Source: Atrina japonica (lineage: Eukaryota > Mollusca > Bivalvia > Pterioida > Pinnidae). Taken from it: a stretch of 64,000 nucleotides of DNA. The notes under the pieces were generated by a model, which searched no databases, had not been told where the DNA came from, and worked only from the letters and a program-made list of their open reading frames with translations. Position 1 is the stretch's first letter. Each line of letters begins with the position of its first letter. Where the stretch lies: assembly GCA_030159075.1 (NCBI GenBank), contig BROG01000521.1, positions 462,501 to 526,500 on the forward strand. The letters run 5' to 3'. The translations under genes and the position numbers were made by a program. Below are positions 28,969 through 50,464 of the stretch, piece by piece.

Positions 28969-31900
28969 TTATAAGTACAATTTAAGCATTGCAAATCACC
29001 ACTGAATTTAGTTTTACATACAGGGCCTGAATAAACATTAACATTACATACCATATTGAGGTCAATGCGGCAGTTAGAGTCTCTCACCTCTAGGTTATGT
29101 GGGGAAAACCCCCATTAAAACTTAAATCGATTCCCCATGAAAGTTTGCCAGTTAAATGCAGAAGGCAGGTGGTCATTTTCTGGGTATATTATAACCAAGT
29201 TTTTCTCCCCTGCCATTACAAAACTAGCTGTCATCCTAGAATTGACAAATTATTGAAAGTAATATTGTGATAAACTCAATTTTGAAAATGAACAAACATA
29301 TTATATAGTCTATTACATAAAGTTGATTGGACCACAGATCTTCAACCAGCAAAACTTGTTAAGGGTTATGATTATTACACTTAGCCCATAAGAATCCAAC
29401 AGATGAAAAATGAAAAATTATATATATGACCCAATATATGTAAAATATTTCAAATGCTAACTGAAATATAATAAGTTTACAGCACAAGCACTTTATACCC
29501 ATGGTTACATGAAATAATATGTAATACATCACATGTACACAATGTATTTTCTGGCATGAAAAAATATGTAGCTCATTAAATGCATTTCATAGATGGTATT
29601 TATTCTACAAATGAATTTAATCTATGGTGCATCACACATGTTAATAGTTAGTGCATTATATATGAATAATACATGTGCATGAAGTATGGCATGGTAGACA
29701 AATGAATGTTATACTGATCCAGTTTACCGAAAACTGCATAATTTATCACAATATGTTTGAAGAGGATTCTGACTTCAAGCCTCTGACAATATCTAGGAAA
29801 ATAATGTTTTCTCTGCACTTCTTCTTTAGAAATTTGCGACTTAAAATTGGCATTTGTTATGCTTTGAGCCATTCGTTTGCTTTACAGACATTATCATATA
29901 GAAAGCTTGTCATATGTGTGTGTTTATATTTAAAATTTCACAAAACGAAATGTGATTGACTAGTTGAGGTAGAGATACAGTCCGATACATCAGTGATTGA
30001 AATTAACAGCACTTCAATTATCAAACCAATTTTGATTTTTTTTTTTCAGAACAATGGGAATTCTTTGCAAAATTATTTTAAATATTATAAACATAACTCT
30101 AAAGATATAAATATGAAAGAAAAACAGTTATCATACAAGTACAAACACTAAACCTAAATGTAAAGCCAAACCTTCTGATGCCAACATGAATTTCTTAGTC
30201 AGTTCAATGCAAAACATTTCTGATATGACAATGCCCAAACCATCTACGTGTATTTGCCAATTTATATATAAACATTACTTAAAGAACAAGAACCCTGTGT
30301 TAGCAGAGGGTGAGGTTTTTTTAGAACAACCCTTTTAAATTTCACTAAATTCTAAAAATATACATGAACAAATTTACTTTTCAAACAAATTTTCAAACTG
30401 ACATGCGTAAACTTTTCTCAAGTTTGCATTCTGATAAAACAATCTACAAAATAAAAAAAATGCTAAATAACATAGCAACTTCCTGATGAAAATAAAAAAT
30501 TTCAGTTACTCACAACCATAATATCTAAGCAAAGATTTAATAACATTGTTCAAAAGGAGAAGTAGTCAAATTTTAACTTTATGAACGGCAATTTCTACAT
30601 GTTATTTTCAAACTTTTGTACTATAGTAATACAGGATCTGAAGTTATCAAATTTACTCAAGACTCGATTTAAACTTATGCTTTACTATTTTGATTATACA
30701 GACTTTTGTAACACTACTAGATGTGATTGTGTAGGTAAAACATATTCATAATTTGTTTTATTTACATTAAAATCATTCGGTCAAATATATGATTTTCTCA
30801 TAAAAATTAAAAAGCATATTCAGTATGGTACTCAAACTATTTTTTCATGTTTCTGAAATTTTCATCAAGTTATATGCCATAAATATACAGAAATGTCCAG
30901 CTGCAGTAGAAATTGTTTTTTTTTTTGTGAAATCCTGAAAAGTTAGTTCAGATTGAGTGTGTACTTAGTAAATTTGATAACTTTGGGCTATGATGACAGC
31001 TGATCCTTCCAGGAGTACAATGTACCAGAGTTATCTCCTCCATCATTCAACAAGTGGCCATCACTGTATAACGGAATGAAATTGTTGATTGAGGTAATTT
31101 TTACCATTAAAACAGAAAATAAACAAATAAAATTCAAAATAGATTTTCAAATACAATATTCATTCAAGACATATATGATGAATGCATAACTTTTTCTTTA
31201 TAGAGAAATATCACAACTTAATTGGATAAAGAAAAAGTTAGAAATGAATGACTGGCCTTCTAAGAGAACCGTATGTCATAAACACTCTCTGATAGACATA
31301 TGATATACATGCATATAGCCATTTGTAATATCAGAAAGATGTTGTAATATATATTAATTGTTATGTGCAAGATAAAATTTTTGACTTGAATTTATGTTTA
31401 TGATAAACAGTTTTTGGAGTAAGAGAAAGGTTATGTAAAGTAGCTAGCAGGTGTGATTAATGTCCAATAATAGCCTATGTCAGATATAAAAATCAGCATT
31501 TTCTCTGAATACAGGAGAAAGTAGCAGGCATGTAATAATGATTTTCATAACAACTGTAGATAGGTCCTATATTATATTGAAAGCTCTTGTTGTGAGTAAA
31601 GTAAAAATGTTGTTTTGGATTAATTTGAAGTTTATGAGAATTACTTGACGGGTGAAACATGCATTTTGTCATATATATTACATAAATTATCAGAAAGTCT
31701 AAAAATTCAACATTTTTCCCCGATTTATACATAATTAAAACAAGGAACTCTCAAAACACCTTTAAAGATGGTATAACTTTTTTTCACGCATCCCCCACGC
31801 CTCCTTTTGCATCTTAATGGGGGTTCAATTTTTTAAACATTACAATGAATTATACTAAATTGTATTTTTTCTTTTCTGATAATAGAAATAGTTTATGGTT

Positions 31901-32437
31901 AAACAAATTAAAAGTGAATAACATTTTGTGAAATTCTGTGAAATGTGAAATTATCTCTTTTTCATGTTTTATCTACACAAATCTACAAGGTTCTTTTTCC
32001 CACAATTCTTTCAAAGGATGAAGATGGAGCAGAAATAAGCTAAAGTGGCATATAATGGCTTTAAGGGTGGTCGTCATAGTAACACTTGACCTATATCAGT
32101 ATTGTTACATTCAAATAGACAGCTGCTCGATACCTTTGTCTTTGACAAAAGAACATATTTTTTGACAGAGGACAAATTTCACTGATGGCTGTAGAGGGCA
32201 TTTCAAAAGTTCACATTTAATATCAAGTGCCATTTTCTCCAGGAATGTTTCACAGCACAGCAAAGGTAGATTAATCCCAAAGATCAATGAAGATTGGAAG
32301 AAGGTATTTTCACAATTTTTCCCCTAGAAAATTATGAATGCCCTGGCAAAGACAATCAACGAGTGGTTAATTTCACCAATGCATATATCAATGTCAAGAA
32401 TGCACATGGCAAAAAAGCAAGAATCAGATCATATGTC
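26195..32437 (-). other. Possible long 3' UTR of the Rabin8-like gene
   Basis: 6.2 kb of AT-rich sequence follows the stop codon without another recognisable exon. It is poor in the window's repeat families except for the element at 28795-28966. An AATAAA on the minus strand at 26195-26200 could be the distal poly(A) signal, but others occur earlier and a much shorter UTR is possible. TA repeats near 26447-26474. Confidence 0.3.
28795..28966 (-). repeat. Dispersed repeat with microsatellite tip, copy 2
   Basis: 28795-28911 is the reverse complement of 8135-8255 with few differences. The adjoining (GA)n at 28912-28966 corresponds to the (CT)n at 8102-8134. Confidence 0.8.
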
Positions 32438-40696
<8,259 letters not shown>

Positions 40697-40852
40697 CTAC
40701 AAACAAACAGATTTACATTAAAAAAAATCATCAGTTTCCAAAAAATATACAATGTTAAGAACTTAAATTAAAATAATATTTCTTCAGAATGTTTGTCTAT
40801 GTAACCGTGTTAGTCTTTTGACTGTAATGATAAATAGAATTGTGAGTTTTTA

Positions 40853-41062
40853 TTTCATTGGTGTTTTTCATCCTGCCAAGAATTTTTCATATATATGGAG
40901 ATGTCACCAGCTTTAGGTGAAGTGCCACAAATTTTGACCTGTGTTATGGACTGACACCGATGCAGTGGGTGTTGTTTTACATGCAGTGACTTCCGAAACA
41001 CAGGACTTGGTTTGTTTGTCTCATCCAAATGACCAGTCACTTTCACTTCCTATACTGAACGC
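40853..41062 (-). mobile_element. SINE, minus strand, head missing
   Basis: CATCCTGCCAAGAATTTTTC, TATGGAGATGTCACCAGC, TTTTGACCTGTGTTATGGAC and CTCATCCAAATGACCAGTCA match the family of 57155-57490 block by block. Confidence 0.78.
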
Positions 41063-41485
41063 TTGGTGAAGGAACAATAATTATCATTTTAACGAGTTGA
41101 TGTTCTATCAACTTAGTAATGTTGTTGTAAGTGGATTTCTTGGGATCAAGTCAAAGCACATTTTGCAGTATGGGGTTAATAACATGTTATATTGATGGGA
41201 CATTACACATATATGTGCATTTCAGTAACATAAACCCAACTTCAAAATTGAAATTTCCAAATTACACTTTTATTCGTAAGTATTTGCTTTTTGGATTGAC
41301 AAAAAAGGTTATCATTTCACTGAAAAATATAGATATTGAAGACTTGTCAAAATATATGTTATAAAAAGTCAATCTGGCATCCATAATTAGTTTCAATATA
41401 TTTTATTTGCTTTTAAATGTTTCTTTTCAATTATTACTTAACATTATACACTTGTGACAAAATTGACAAAACTGATTGGCTAGAA

Positions 41486-41600
41486 TGTTTACAATTCTTG
41501 CATATGATTAATATGCAAATGAGTTTTTGGTCGAGTTGTGTTGTGTTTACAATTCTTGCACATGATTAATATGCAAATGAGTTTTTGGTCGAGTTGTGTG
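41486..41600. repeat. 58-bp tandem duplication containing ATGCAAAT
   Basis: TGTTTACAATTCTTGCATAT then GATTAATATGCAAATGAGTT then TTTGGTCGAGTTGTGT is repeated at a 58-bp period with one or two changes. Each unit carries the POU/octamer word ATGCAAAT next to ATTAAT. Confidence 0.9.
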
Positions 41601-43664
41601 TCATTCCCTTACTGTATATTGGCATCTCACTGTGAAGTTGGACATTAGAAGCTGTGTCCTTACCTGATCTTAACTGATTAAAAAAATCGGGCAGTCTTTG
41701 AAGTTGGGATGATGTTTTGCATGTACACATATTGACCTAGAGATTTAAGTGCTACTGAGGGAAGTACAGTGTAAGTGTTTGCCTAAAATACTGCTCTGTC
41801 GCAAAGAAGAATGAATATCTGTGCAGCGATGTACACATATACGCATTCAAGGCTTTATGATCATATCACTGATCTATGTACATGTGGTCTGTTATAACAG
41901 CATAATAAATACATCAGTGAAAAATTGTAATGTTTTCATGGTCATTATCATACATTTTTAAATAAAACTGAATGATGCACACAGGTTTTTGCTGTTAAAT
42001 CTGGAAATAATATACTGCATTTCCTCAGTAAAATGTCTGATGTCCTTTATTGAAATCAACCTGCATTATCTTTCAAACATATGTATCCTACACAATGTAT
42101 ATTTTTTAGTATTGAGTGTATTATACCAACCACAGACATACCGTTATATATGTCTCTATACTTCCTTAAAACATAACGATTACCATCAACTCGTATCAGT
42201 ACTTTCAGTACTTTGATCTTAAGTCACTGGTATAACTCAGTATTGGAAATTGAACCCGCGCCCTTCCCCTTGTGGGTTCTTATGAAATTGTGTGAAAAAA
42301 GATTAAGCATCTTTCAAGTGTGGTTAAAATAAATTTCAACTTCTGTACTGTATAGGCGACCGGCAAATTGTATCTAACAATGAAGTACAAATTTAAACAA
42401 AACAGTTATTGATGTGCAAAAGCTATGTACATGTACATCTTAATCTATCACAATTTATCTTCACAAAATTGCGACAGATTCTGAAGCATATGCCACGAGG
42501 TGTCAAATATATACCTTTTCTTTACATATATTTACCTGACACAAAGAATAAATATGTCCTTTTTTCTATTTTCAGAAGGCATTCTAACTCCTCAATTTCT
42601 TGAAATTAACAATGACACTGTGACATCAGCAACATATAATTCAAAACTGAAATTTCCGTTATTAATCTTGATTACAGAGTCATTGAACCATGCATTACAA
42701 ATCTGGTTTTTAAATCCTGTTGTTTATCTATAGACTAATACACTTGAAGGTCGGCAGATACAAAAAATGAATACCTTTATGCTCGAACAAGATGTACAAA
42801 AACAAACACAATGATAGAAAAACATCTATCTGACAAGTAAAGTATGTCATTAAATCATATTTCTACGCTTCAGTGCATAACATAGTCCATTAATGCGTGT
42901 AAGGATCAACACCAAAGTCATCAAAACATCACAAGCCAGTTTTATTTACCATAGCCGACATTCCGGCTAGTTGTACATGTATATAATACATACATATGCA
43001 GGTGTATCATACATGTATATGTTGACAAAACATGTACTGGCGACACTACTAATGGTCATACCATTAGGTAGAACAGACCCAGTCTGTGTTAATGGTGTCA
43101 GACCTGGGCTGTGTTAATGGTATGTGTTGTTACAACCATAAACGACAGTGTTAATTAGAGATATATAATAATCAATATAATTAAATATATAAATAAAACC
43201 AAGCTAACCAAATAAATGCACCATGAAACAAATGTGTCATGCTAATGATAATCACCACGGCAAAGTTATTATTATTTTTGCTCACTGACATTGTGCAGGT
43301 GGGAAAAGATTACAACAGCACAGGTTGATATAGCCATTAGGCATATACCATCTGTAGGTTTCTTTTTGATGAGTTACTTTACTTTTAATATTTATATATA
43401 ATTTAATTTTCTATAAAGCACCTCAATTGATTGGATGAAAATGCTGGGTTAAATCTGTATAACATACTTTGCTATCATGTGAGGAACTTTGTCGGCCGTT
43501 GCTACGACAACAAGTGCAGATGTCCAGTATATTAATATGCTTCATCATCAATTGCTTTTGTGTTGTACATGTATTTCTCATTTCCTTAATATTGTCATGA
43601 GATTTTAAAACTGAATTTGAACTTGTTATTTTTTGCTTTTTATTGTATTAACATTAACTTTTCA

Positions 43665-43767
43665 GTTGTTTACTAGAAAATAACCAATGTGGAGGCAGAG
43701 TACACTTTTTTGTATTGTGCTTCAAAGTGCACTCTGCCTCTACATTGGTTATTTTTCAGTAAACAAC
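43665..43767. repeat. Fold-back element with 41-bp arms
   Basis: 43665-43705 and 43727-43767 are inverted repeats matching at about 37 of 41 positions (arms include AATAACCAATGT and GAGGCAGAGT), with a 21-nt loop. A second small hairpin (AACATCACTTTTTGTGATGTT) follows near 43790. Confidence 0.88.
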
Positions 43768-43899
43768 CCAAATGTTTGAAAAAGTGTAAAACATCACTTT
43801 TTGTGATGTTCTACATTTTCCTTAACATTTTTATCACTTACCAAGAAAACCCAATATCAATGTTAGTTATATATATATACATTGTAAATACACATATCA

Positions 43900-43999
<100 letters not shown>

Positions 44000-44879
44000 A
44001 TAATTTTTATGACCTTGTGTATGTTTTGATATGATAATTTTGGGTTTGGTTATGTCTTCCATTTTTATTTATATATAATTAACATTGTGCCTTTTGAATA
44101 ACAAAAAAAAAGTAAACTAAATGAATATCACTGTTGTTTTCTGCTTCACTTAACAATTTGTCATTAATTAGAGGTAGCTACAAATGTAGGTTTAGATATG
44201 ATATGGAAAAATACTGTTTACAATGTAACAAGGGAGAAGGAATACAGAATTTCTGCAATAAAAAGATAAATGATAAATGCACAAATTGTCAGATATGTAG
44301 ATGAATGTCTAGCAGGCTGATGCTAAAATGCTTGATGATTTAAGTGATGCTTTCAGAGAGGCATCATGGTTAAAAAAAAAATCCACCCTAGGACCTCTAG
44401 GTCACAGATCCAAAAAGCAGATAGCCTAAGTCCACTGGAAATTCAAAATGACCTCCAGGCAACCATGAACTTATAAAAGTGACCTCAAATATCAGCAAGC
44501 AGTGTATGCTGCACACTTTTAACTTTCATGATGGTTCAAACCATAAATTGTACAAATGAACAAATAAAATAAAAGAATTCCAAAAGGGGGTTTTTTTAAT
44601 AAAACTCTGTAAGGTTGTATTTGTATTAACGTTGATTTGTTATTACATGTTTCCAAGCGGAGCCGTCTTCAGAACAAATGACAGTAAATACAGACAATAA
44701 AATAAAAGTACAAAGAAATCGAAGAAATTACTCCTTAAGCACCATGCATGTTGATGCATGTCACACAAAAGGGGCATAACTATAAAATGGATAATCAGTA
44801 AATTCAAAGTTTTTTTTCAATTTTGTTTTTTATCCTAAGGTTTTTTCATTTATATGAAAAAATCATCATCTATATAACA

Positions 44880-45115
44880 GAGCGTCATTAATTTGGACTT
44901 GTGTTATGGACTGATGCCAATGCAGCGAGGGCATTTGTAATATGTTACATTTCCAATGACAAAGGACCTTGGTTTGAATTTTTTTTTTTTCTCATCTGAA
45001 ATTTTTTTTTATCTTTACATTTTTAATGTCAAACACCTGATAAAGGAAGAACCAATACCTCATAAATGCACTTGAGTGGAGTGCTTTATCACCTTAACCA
45101 CATGACCACCACAAA
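44880..45115 (-). mobile_element. SINE, diverged
   Basis: AATTTGGACTTGTGTTATGG, CTGATGCCAATGCAGCGAGG, AAAGGACCTTGGTTTGAATT, CTCATCTGAA and a tRNA-like end CCTTAACCACATGACCACC. Same family as 40853 and 57155. Confidence 0.65.
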
Positions 45116-47590
45116 TGGTATCTAAATTCAAAACTAACATTTACCATCAAATCATTAGTGGTTTTTAGCAGTTGCCTCCCCTTCTTAGCATCTCTGTATA
45201 TACCGCCATCAGTTACAAGAGATAGTATAATGATTTTTAACTTGCTTGTCAACTCTTATATAATGCACATAATATAAACTTTAAATCAAATGACATATAT
45301 TCTGTATATTCTTTGAATATTTTACTTTTCCCTATCAATCTCAAATTCGCCCTCATACTTAACTTAAAGGGCAAGGAGTCAAAATATAACCAAGTGGAAA
45401 ATTTACATGTACATGTACACTGTATAGTGGGCAAAGGCAAATTCCATGAAGCACATTAGCACTTCCTGATGAATATGCTTTGTCTAGTTGGCATTCATAA
45501 ACCCATGACTGACAATTGAAAGTGAAGAGTTCAATGCTTATATTTACTTATTTCCTATGTTTTTCGACTTTTCTTTTTTTCATTTTATTTTATTTCCATA
45601 AATAATATGCACTTGTTCTTGTATGCACAATTCCTGGAACAACCGTTGACAGTTATGAGATGATGAATGTCGTATTGCACATTGTTGGATACGGAAATTT
45701 TGCCGGAGCTAGTTATCTAAATCAGTATCATCAGGCTGCACTTGATCGTTGTAATGGATTGGATATAATGATCAGTCTGATGATATGGATAGAATCACAC
45801 GTGTAGTTTTGTATATGTAGTCTTTACAAGTTCACATGTATTTGTACATATACACATGTAGATGTAACATTCTCAATAACACTGAACCAGTTAATTATCT
45901 GGAAATGTTAAACAAAATTTACAGCCATCATAATACACTGGAATGGACAAAATAAATATAAACCAAAAGTTTTCATAGACACGTATTAAAATTAAAATTT
46001 TCAATAAACAATTTAAGTAAAAAAAAAACTTACATTATTTTCATTTCTCTCGTCTTATTTAAGAGCATCTAGCAAATCCAATGTACATTTTTTAGAATAC
46101 AGCTGCACTTAAATCTAAAGCAAGAAATATACATTGTACATCAAAACTGAACAGATGTACACATACCAGCAGTCCCGAAGTGTAACAAAACAGGAAAGTG
46201 TTACCTGTACACAGGTACCTCACAATTAAAGTAAAATATTTATATATACAAATTAGTTTGTGTACCAACAGATACACTAGGTAAATGCCATTTGGTGTGT
46301 CTCCCTTCAAGCTATCATAGAAATATTCAGGTGCACTATCTAAAGGCATTATCGTATTATTGATACAAGCAGGTAAGAGTACCAGGTGAGACGTTAACTG
46401 GCTGGTTCTAAAATGTCATCATTGGGGTCAAGAACATCATTAGACTACATACTGCCAGGTACCAATCTCCATCATGTGATTATCACATATATGTATAAAC
46501 ACATCTATTTATAAACATTTAACTGAGAAAAAAATTTAAATTGCTAAAGTGTCAGAAACCATAAAGGTTGACACGATTAGACGTTAAATATACATGTAAG
46601 CAGTGTGATGTGACACATTTTACTTAACTTTTCGATATATATTTATATATTATTTTGCTTTTCGTTCTATTGATTTGAAGAAGCATAAAGAATAAATCTG
46701 TAAAAGTTGTGATTTATCTTACAATTGTACTTTGTCATTTTACATTTATAGTTTTATTAAAAATTCAAATTTAATTTTTTCAAAATTTTCATTTGAAGAT
46801 TTAAATCTGTATACATGGTATATGCTCACATGATAATTGTAATGGATAGAGGGAATGGGTTCAATTGCTGATTTCCGATTTTTTTCACGTAGACATAAAT
46901 ATACATGTACACCCATGTGCCAAAAGTATGTCAACTATTTCTATTTTCCCACAGTATTCTATGTTCTAGTAACTGTCACGAATTCATGCTTTTATCAAAT
47001 CATGCAAAATTTCATATTTTTAGAGGAAAGTTAATTTATTTTTATCTGGTTTTTGATATAAATTATTTTTAAGTTTTATTTCTGAGCACCAATTTTTCTT
47101 TGCATGAATAAGTATTTCGTTGACGCCACTAATTTAATGAACAAAGAAGGAAATGGCACTACAAATCCCGCTTGTCACATATAGTTAATTGCAGTTTTCA
47201 CAAAAAGAAATTGACACATTCCGAACCAATTTAGAAAGAGAGTCCACGGACTCCAACACAAATGTGACAAAGTTTACAAGATTTCATTGAATATGTAAGT
47301 CATGTTAATTATTTAAATAAAACTGATTTAGCGTAGACAGCTATGGGAAAATGACATTAGTTGACCTTCTCTGGCATGGAGTACTGGCCATACTCATCTT
47401 AGATATTATTATTATAATATTTACATACAGTTACTTCCTTAACTGCAAATATACAGACTGGTTGCATTGTATATTTAATGCTGGACATGAAAACTTCTCC
47501 CCTCCAAAGTCAATTATAAAGAATGAATTGCATATCCAGCTGACTACAGTTTCACCAAATATATATATATATATATAAATATAAAAATGT
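45116..47590. other. Non-coding stretch, nothing recognised
   Basis: AT-rich. Minus frames such as 45118-45195 (VTDGGIYRDAKKGRQLLKTT) look protein-like but lack an acceptor. A (TA) run sits near 47560-47576. Confidence 0.45.
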
Positions 47591-47591
47591 A

Positions 47592-47731
47592 AGGATTGTT
47601 TTTCATTTTTGGAAAAAAACATGGAATGTACATGCAATGACTCATGGAAAAAAAATTTGATTTGCAGAATTTTTTCGATGAGCCATTGCATTTACATTCC
47701 ATGTTTTTTTCCAAAAATGAAAAACAATCCT
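47592..47731. mobile_element. Near-perfect 48-bp fold-back MITE with TA flanks
   Basis: The left arm 47592-47639 starts AGGATTGTTTTTCATTTTTG. The right arm 47684-47731 is its reverse complement with one mismatch in 48. The loop is 44 nt. Both ends are flanked by TA, as expected for a Tc1/mariner-derived MITE. Confidence 0.85.
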
Positions 47732-48469
47732 TAATTATAAAGCAACAAACTAGATTTGGTTTATATTTGAGGAATGAAACTCAAGGTGTCTAATGGAAAC
47801 CAAAATGTTACAAACAGACAAATTGATGGACCAAAAATCAAATGTTCCACGATGTTCTATGTTGGTAGGGGGGAATAAAAGAAAACAGCACTGCACAGTA
47901 AAACCTTGTTATACTGCCACCATTTGTTCAGCCCAAATTTGACATTATAAAGGAGTTTGGCAATAGGTTGAGGGAAACATGAAATTATAGGTAAAATTGG
48001 AAAAGAAGACTTTTAAAAATTGTGGCATTAAGAGAGGTGGCAAATAATATAATTATTAAATTATTTAATTTTTATGATATTCCACTGTAGACATGACAAT
48101 TTGAAACACCATTTTAGTTATAAATTGTTCAACTCACAAGCAGAAGTTCTAAGAACCAGCACTGCATTGGCGCTAGTCCATATGTCAAAATTTGTAGCAT
48201 TGGTAACATCTCCATATCAGTGAAAAGTTCTTGGTAGAACATAAAACAACATCTACAACAAATTTGAAACAAGGGGTATTTGTAATAGGGACTGTTACAG
48301 AAGTCCCCTAGACAATGGAGCATATTCACTGATAATTACTTCAATAAAGTTTCATTAGGACCAGGGAGACTGTTATTGAAAATTGTGTTAGACAATTACA
48401 TTTCAAACAATTAGAGGCCTTGGTAGACATGTTGGTTTGAGAATCAGACAAGAGTTGTCAGAAGACAAC

Positions 48470-49035
48470 AAAGCTCACAGAAATGGGTGTAAATTTTCAA
48501 AATAGATATTTGATCCACAGCTGTTCAGTTTTAAGGTCAAAGGACAGTTAAAATTCTTTGAAAAGTAGGTCAAAGTCCAAGGTCAAGTTCACTAGGTCAA
48601 AAGTCAAGGTAACAAATGAAGGCTCTGGTCATCAGAAATATATATGTGAAATATCAAAGCCCTGATCCCTCATGGTTTTAAAGATATAGTCAAGGTTAAA
48701 GTTTTTGAAAAGTAGTTCAAAGTCCAGGGTCAAGATCAAGGTCACTAGGCCAAAAGTCAATGTACCAAATGAAACCTCTGGTCATAAGAAATCTATATGC
48801 GAAATATCAAAGCCCTGTCCCTTGTGGTTAAAAAGTTATAGGCCAGGTTAAAGTATTGTCTAGGGATGCTGACGATGCCGGGGTTATGACATTAGCTCTC
48901 TGGACTTTCACCCCAGCGTGCTAAAAATTGTGCCCAAAAGGTACATGTACACTTGCCCATTATACTCCTGTAAAGTTTCAGTAGAATCTAGCAGACAACT
49001 ATTGAGAAGAATGAAGAAGAAAAAGAAGAAGACGA
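48470..49035 (+). repeat. GGTCAAGGTC tandem repeat, copy 1
   Basis: Starts AAGCTCACAGAAATGGGTGT. It then has about two and a half units of ~150 bp (GGTCAAAGTCCAAGGTCAAG, AAGTCAAGGTAACAAATGAA, ATATCAAAGCCCTGATCCCT, GGTTAAAGTTTTTGAAAAGT) and a unique end with GACATTAGCTCTCTGGACTT. I recognise this as a repeat type common in bivalves. It matches 59036-60610. Confidence 0.8.
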
Positions 49036-49189
49036 AAGAGGAATAACAGTTATGAGAAACAGAGTAAACACAATAAGTGTCCCAAACTGCCCCTGAGACT
49101 TCTGTGGACTTAACTAAATAGCTACCATCAGAGATGCAGATCCAAACAAATGAATAAAATCATTAGCACGTCACCTAATGCATGTGATA

Positions 49190-49750
49190 TCAGCATACAG
49201 AAACCTTAGAAGGGAATTCTCTGCCACTTGCTATCGAGTCCACACCCTTTCTACAGAAAACATGACCTAGAGATATGTACCAAATATGAGAAAAATTGGC
49301 ACAAAAATCTTGTTTTTGTTTTGAAGGAAGAAAAATTGTTAAAACAAGAGAGCTCCAAGAAGCTACATGTATATGTCTCACCTGCAGTGACATATAATTT
49401 GGAAGTTGTGCTCTGGAATAGAGTTTCAGTGAATGTGACCCACTTTCTGGGAAATACATCACACTGATCCAAATACCCCAACAGGCACATCTAGGGTATA
49501 TGGGAATCACTTGTGTGAAGTATGGTTCCAATTCACCCAATAGTTCAGGAGTTCTGCTCTGGAAAAGAAATGTCATCACCATCCTCAGAGCCCCCCAGAC
49601 GGAATCTGTGGTCCGTCTCACTTCTGCTTCGCAGGCGAGACAAAAAATCACACATAAAGCATACATGTACTTAAACATTTCACAAGTGCAAGACATCAGA
49701 ACGACAATGGAACACAACTTGTCACCTGAACAACTCTGGTAACGTAACAA
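49190..49750. repeat. Unclassified dispersed-repeat-like segment
   Basis: Higher-GC block with an internal near-duplication (GTGCTCTGGAATAGAGTTTC vs TTCTGCTCTGGAAAAGAAAT) and a short palindrome around AGACGGAATCTGTGGTCCGT. The 212-codon minus frame and its shadows show no protein motif. Probably a repeat remnant. Confidence 0.45.
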
Positions 49751-50464
49751 TGCTATTAAAGAGAGTGTCAACACAAACAAACACTCATTTACATAAGAAT
49801 CTTTCAATAAACCAAGATACATGTACATACATGAATGTAGTGTAAATTTATTGAATCTTTCTATATCGTTTGCTGTAGGTAAAATATTTCAAACAAAAGG
49901 CATAAATCATTATTCCAAAGATTATATTTTCAAGTATTTATTCAGGTATCTAGATTTGTCCTCAATCTGAGCTATAAAGTAAATAAAATACCTACATATT
50001 CCCCCAAGATCATATCAAAATAAACAACATATAGACATATCTCCCTGTATAATTCTACTTCAACAAAATTTATTCTATAGCTACACAAAGAACTGGAGAC
50101 TGTTTTATAACTTTTATAACAGTCTGTAGTAACTATAAAAGTTGTCTTGATAAGTACCATTTTGTAACCTAAGTATATAAGTACAGGGTGTAGTAAAAAA
50201 AAATACACCCATACTTTAAATAACAAAAAATGCAGTATTTACTGGCATGATTAATGGTTAAATGCAAAAATGGATAAATTCAATGTGATATTGAGATTCA
50301 AAATGTATGTACATTTCTGGGGGAGACTGTGTAGAGCTATTCTATTAAAGGACACTGTATATGCAAACATGCACATGTACATTATAATAACACTTAAATG
50401 ATTATATTTGCATTGCAGTATAGTAACTTGATTTCAACTGGGGAAGTGTATGTTAACAATCAAG

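Noticed and set aside
45118..45195. Minus-strand exon with VTDGGIYRDAKKGRQLLKTT and a GTAAAT donor
   Set aside because: No AG acceptor precedes the frame and it borders a SINE; I could not tie it to the Rabin8 N-terminus.
49190..49828. 212-codon minus-strand frame
   Set aside because: No domain, overlapping frames on both strands, and repeat-like internal duplication.
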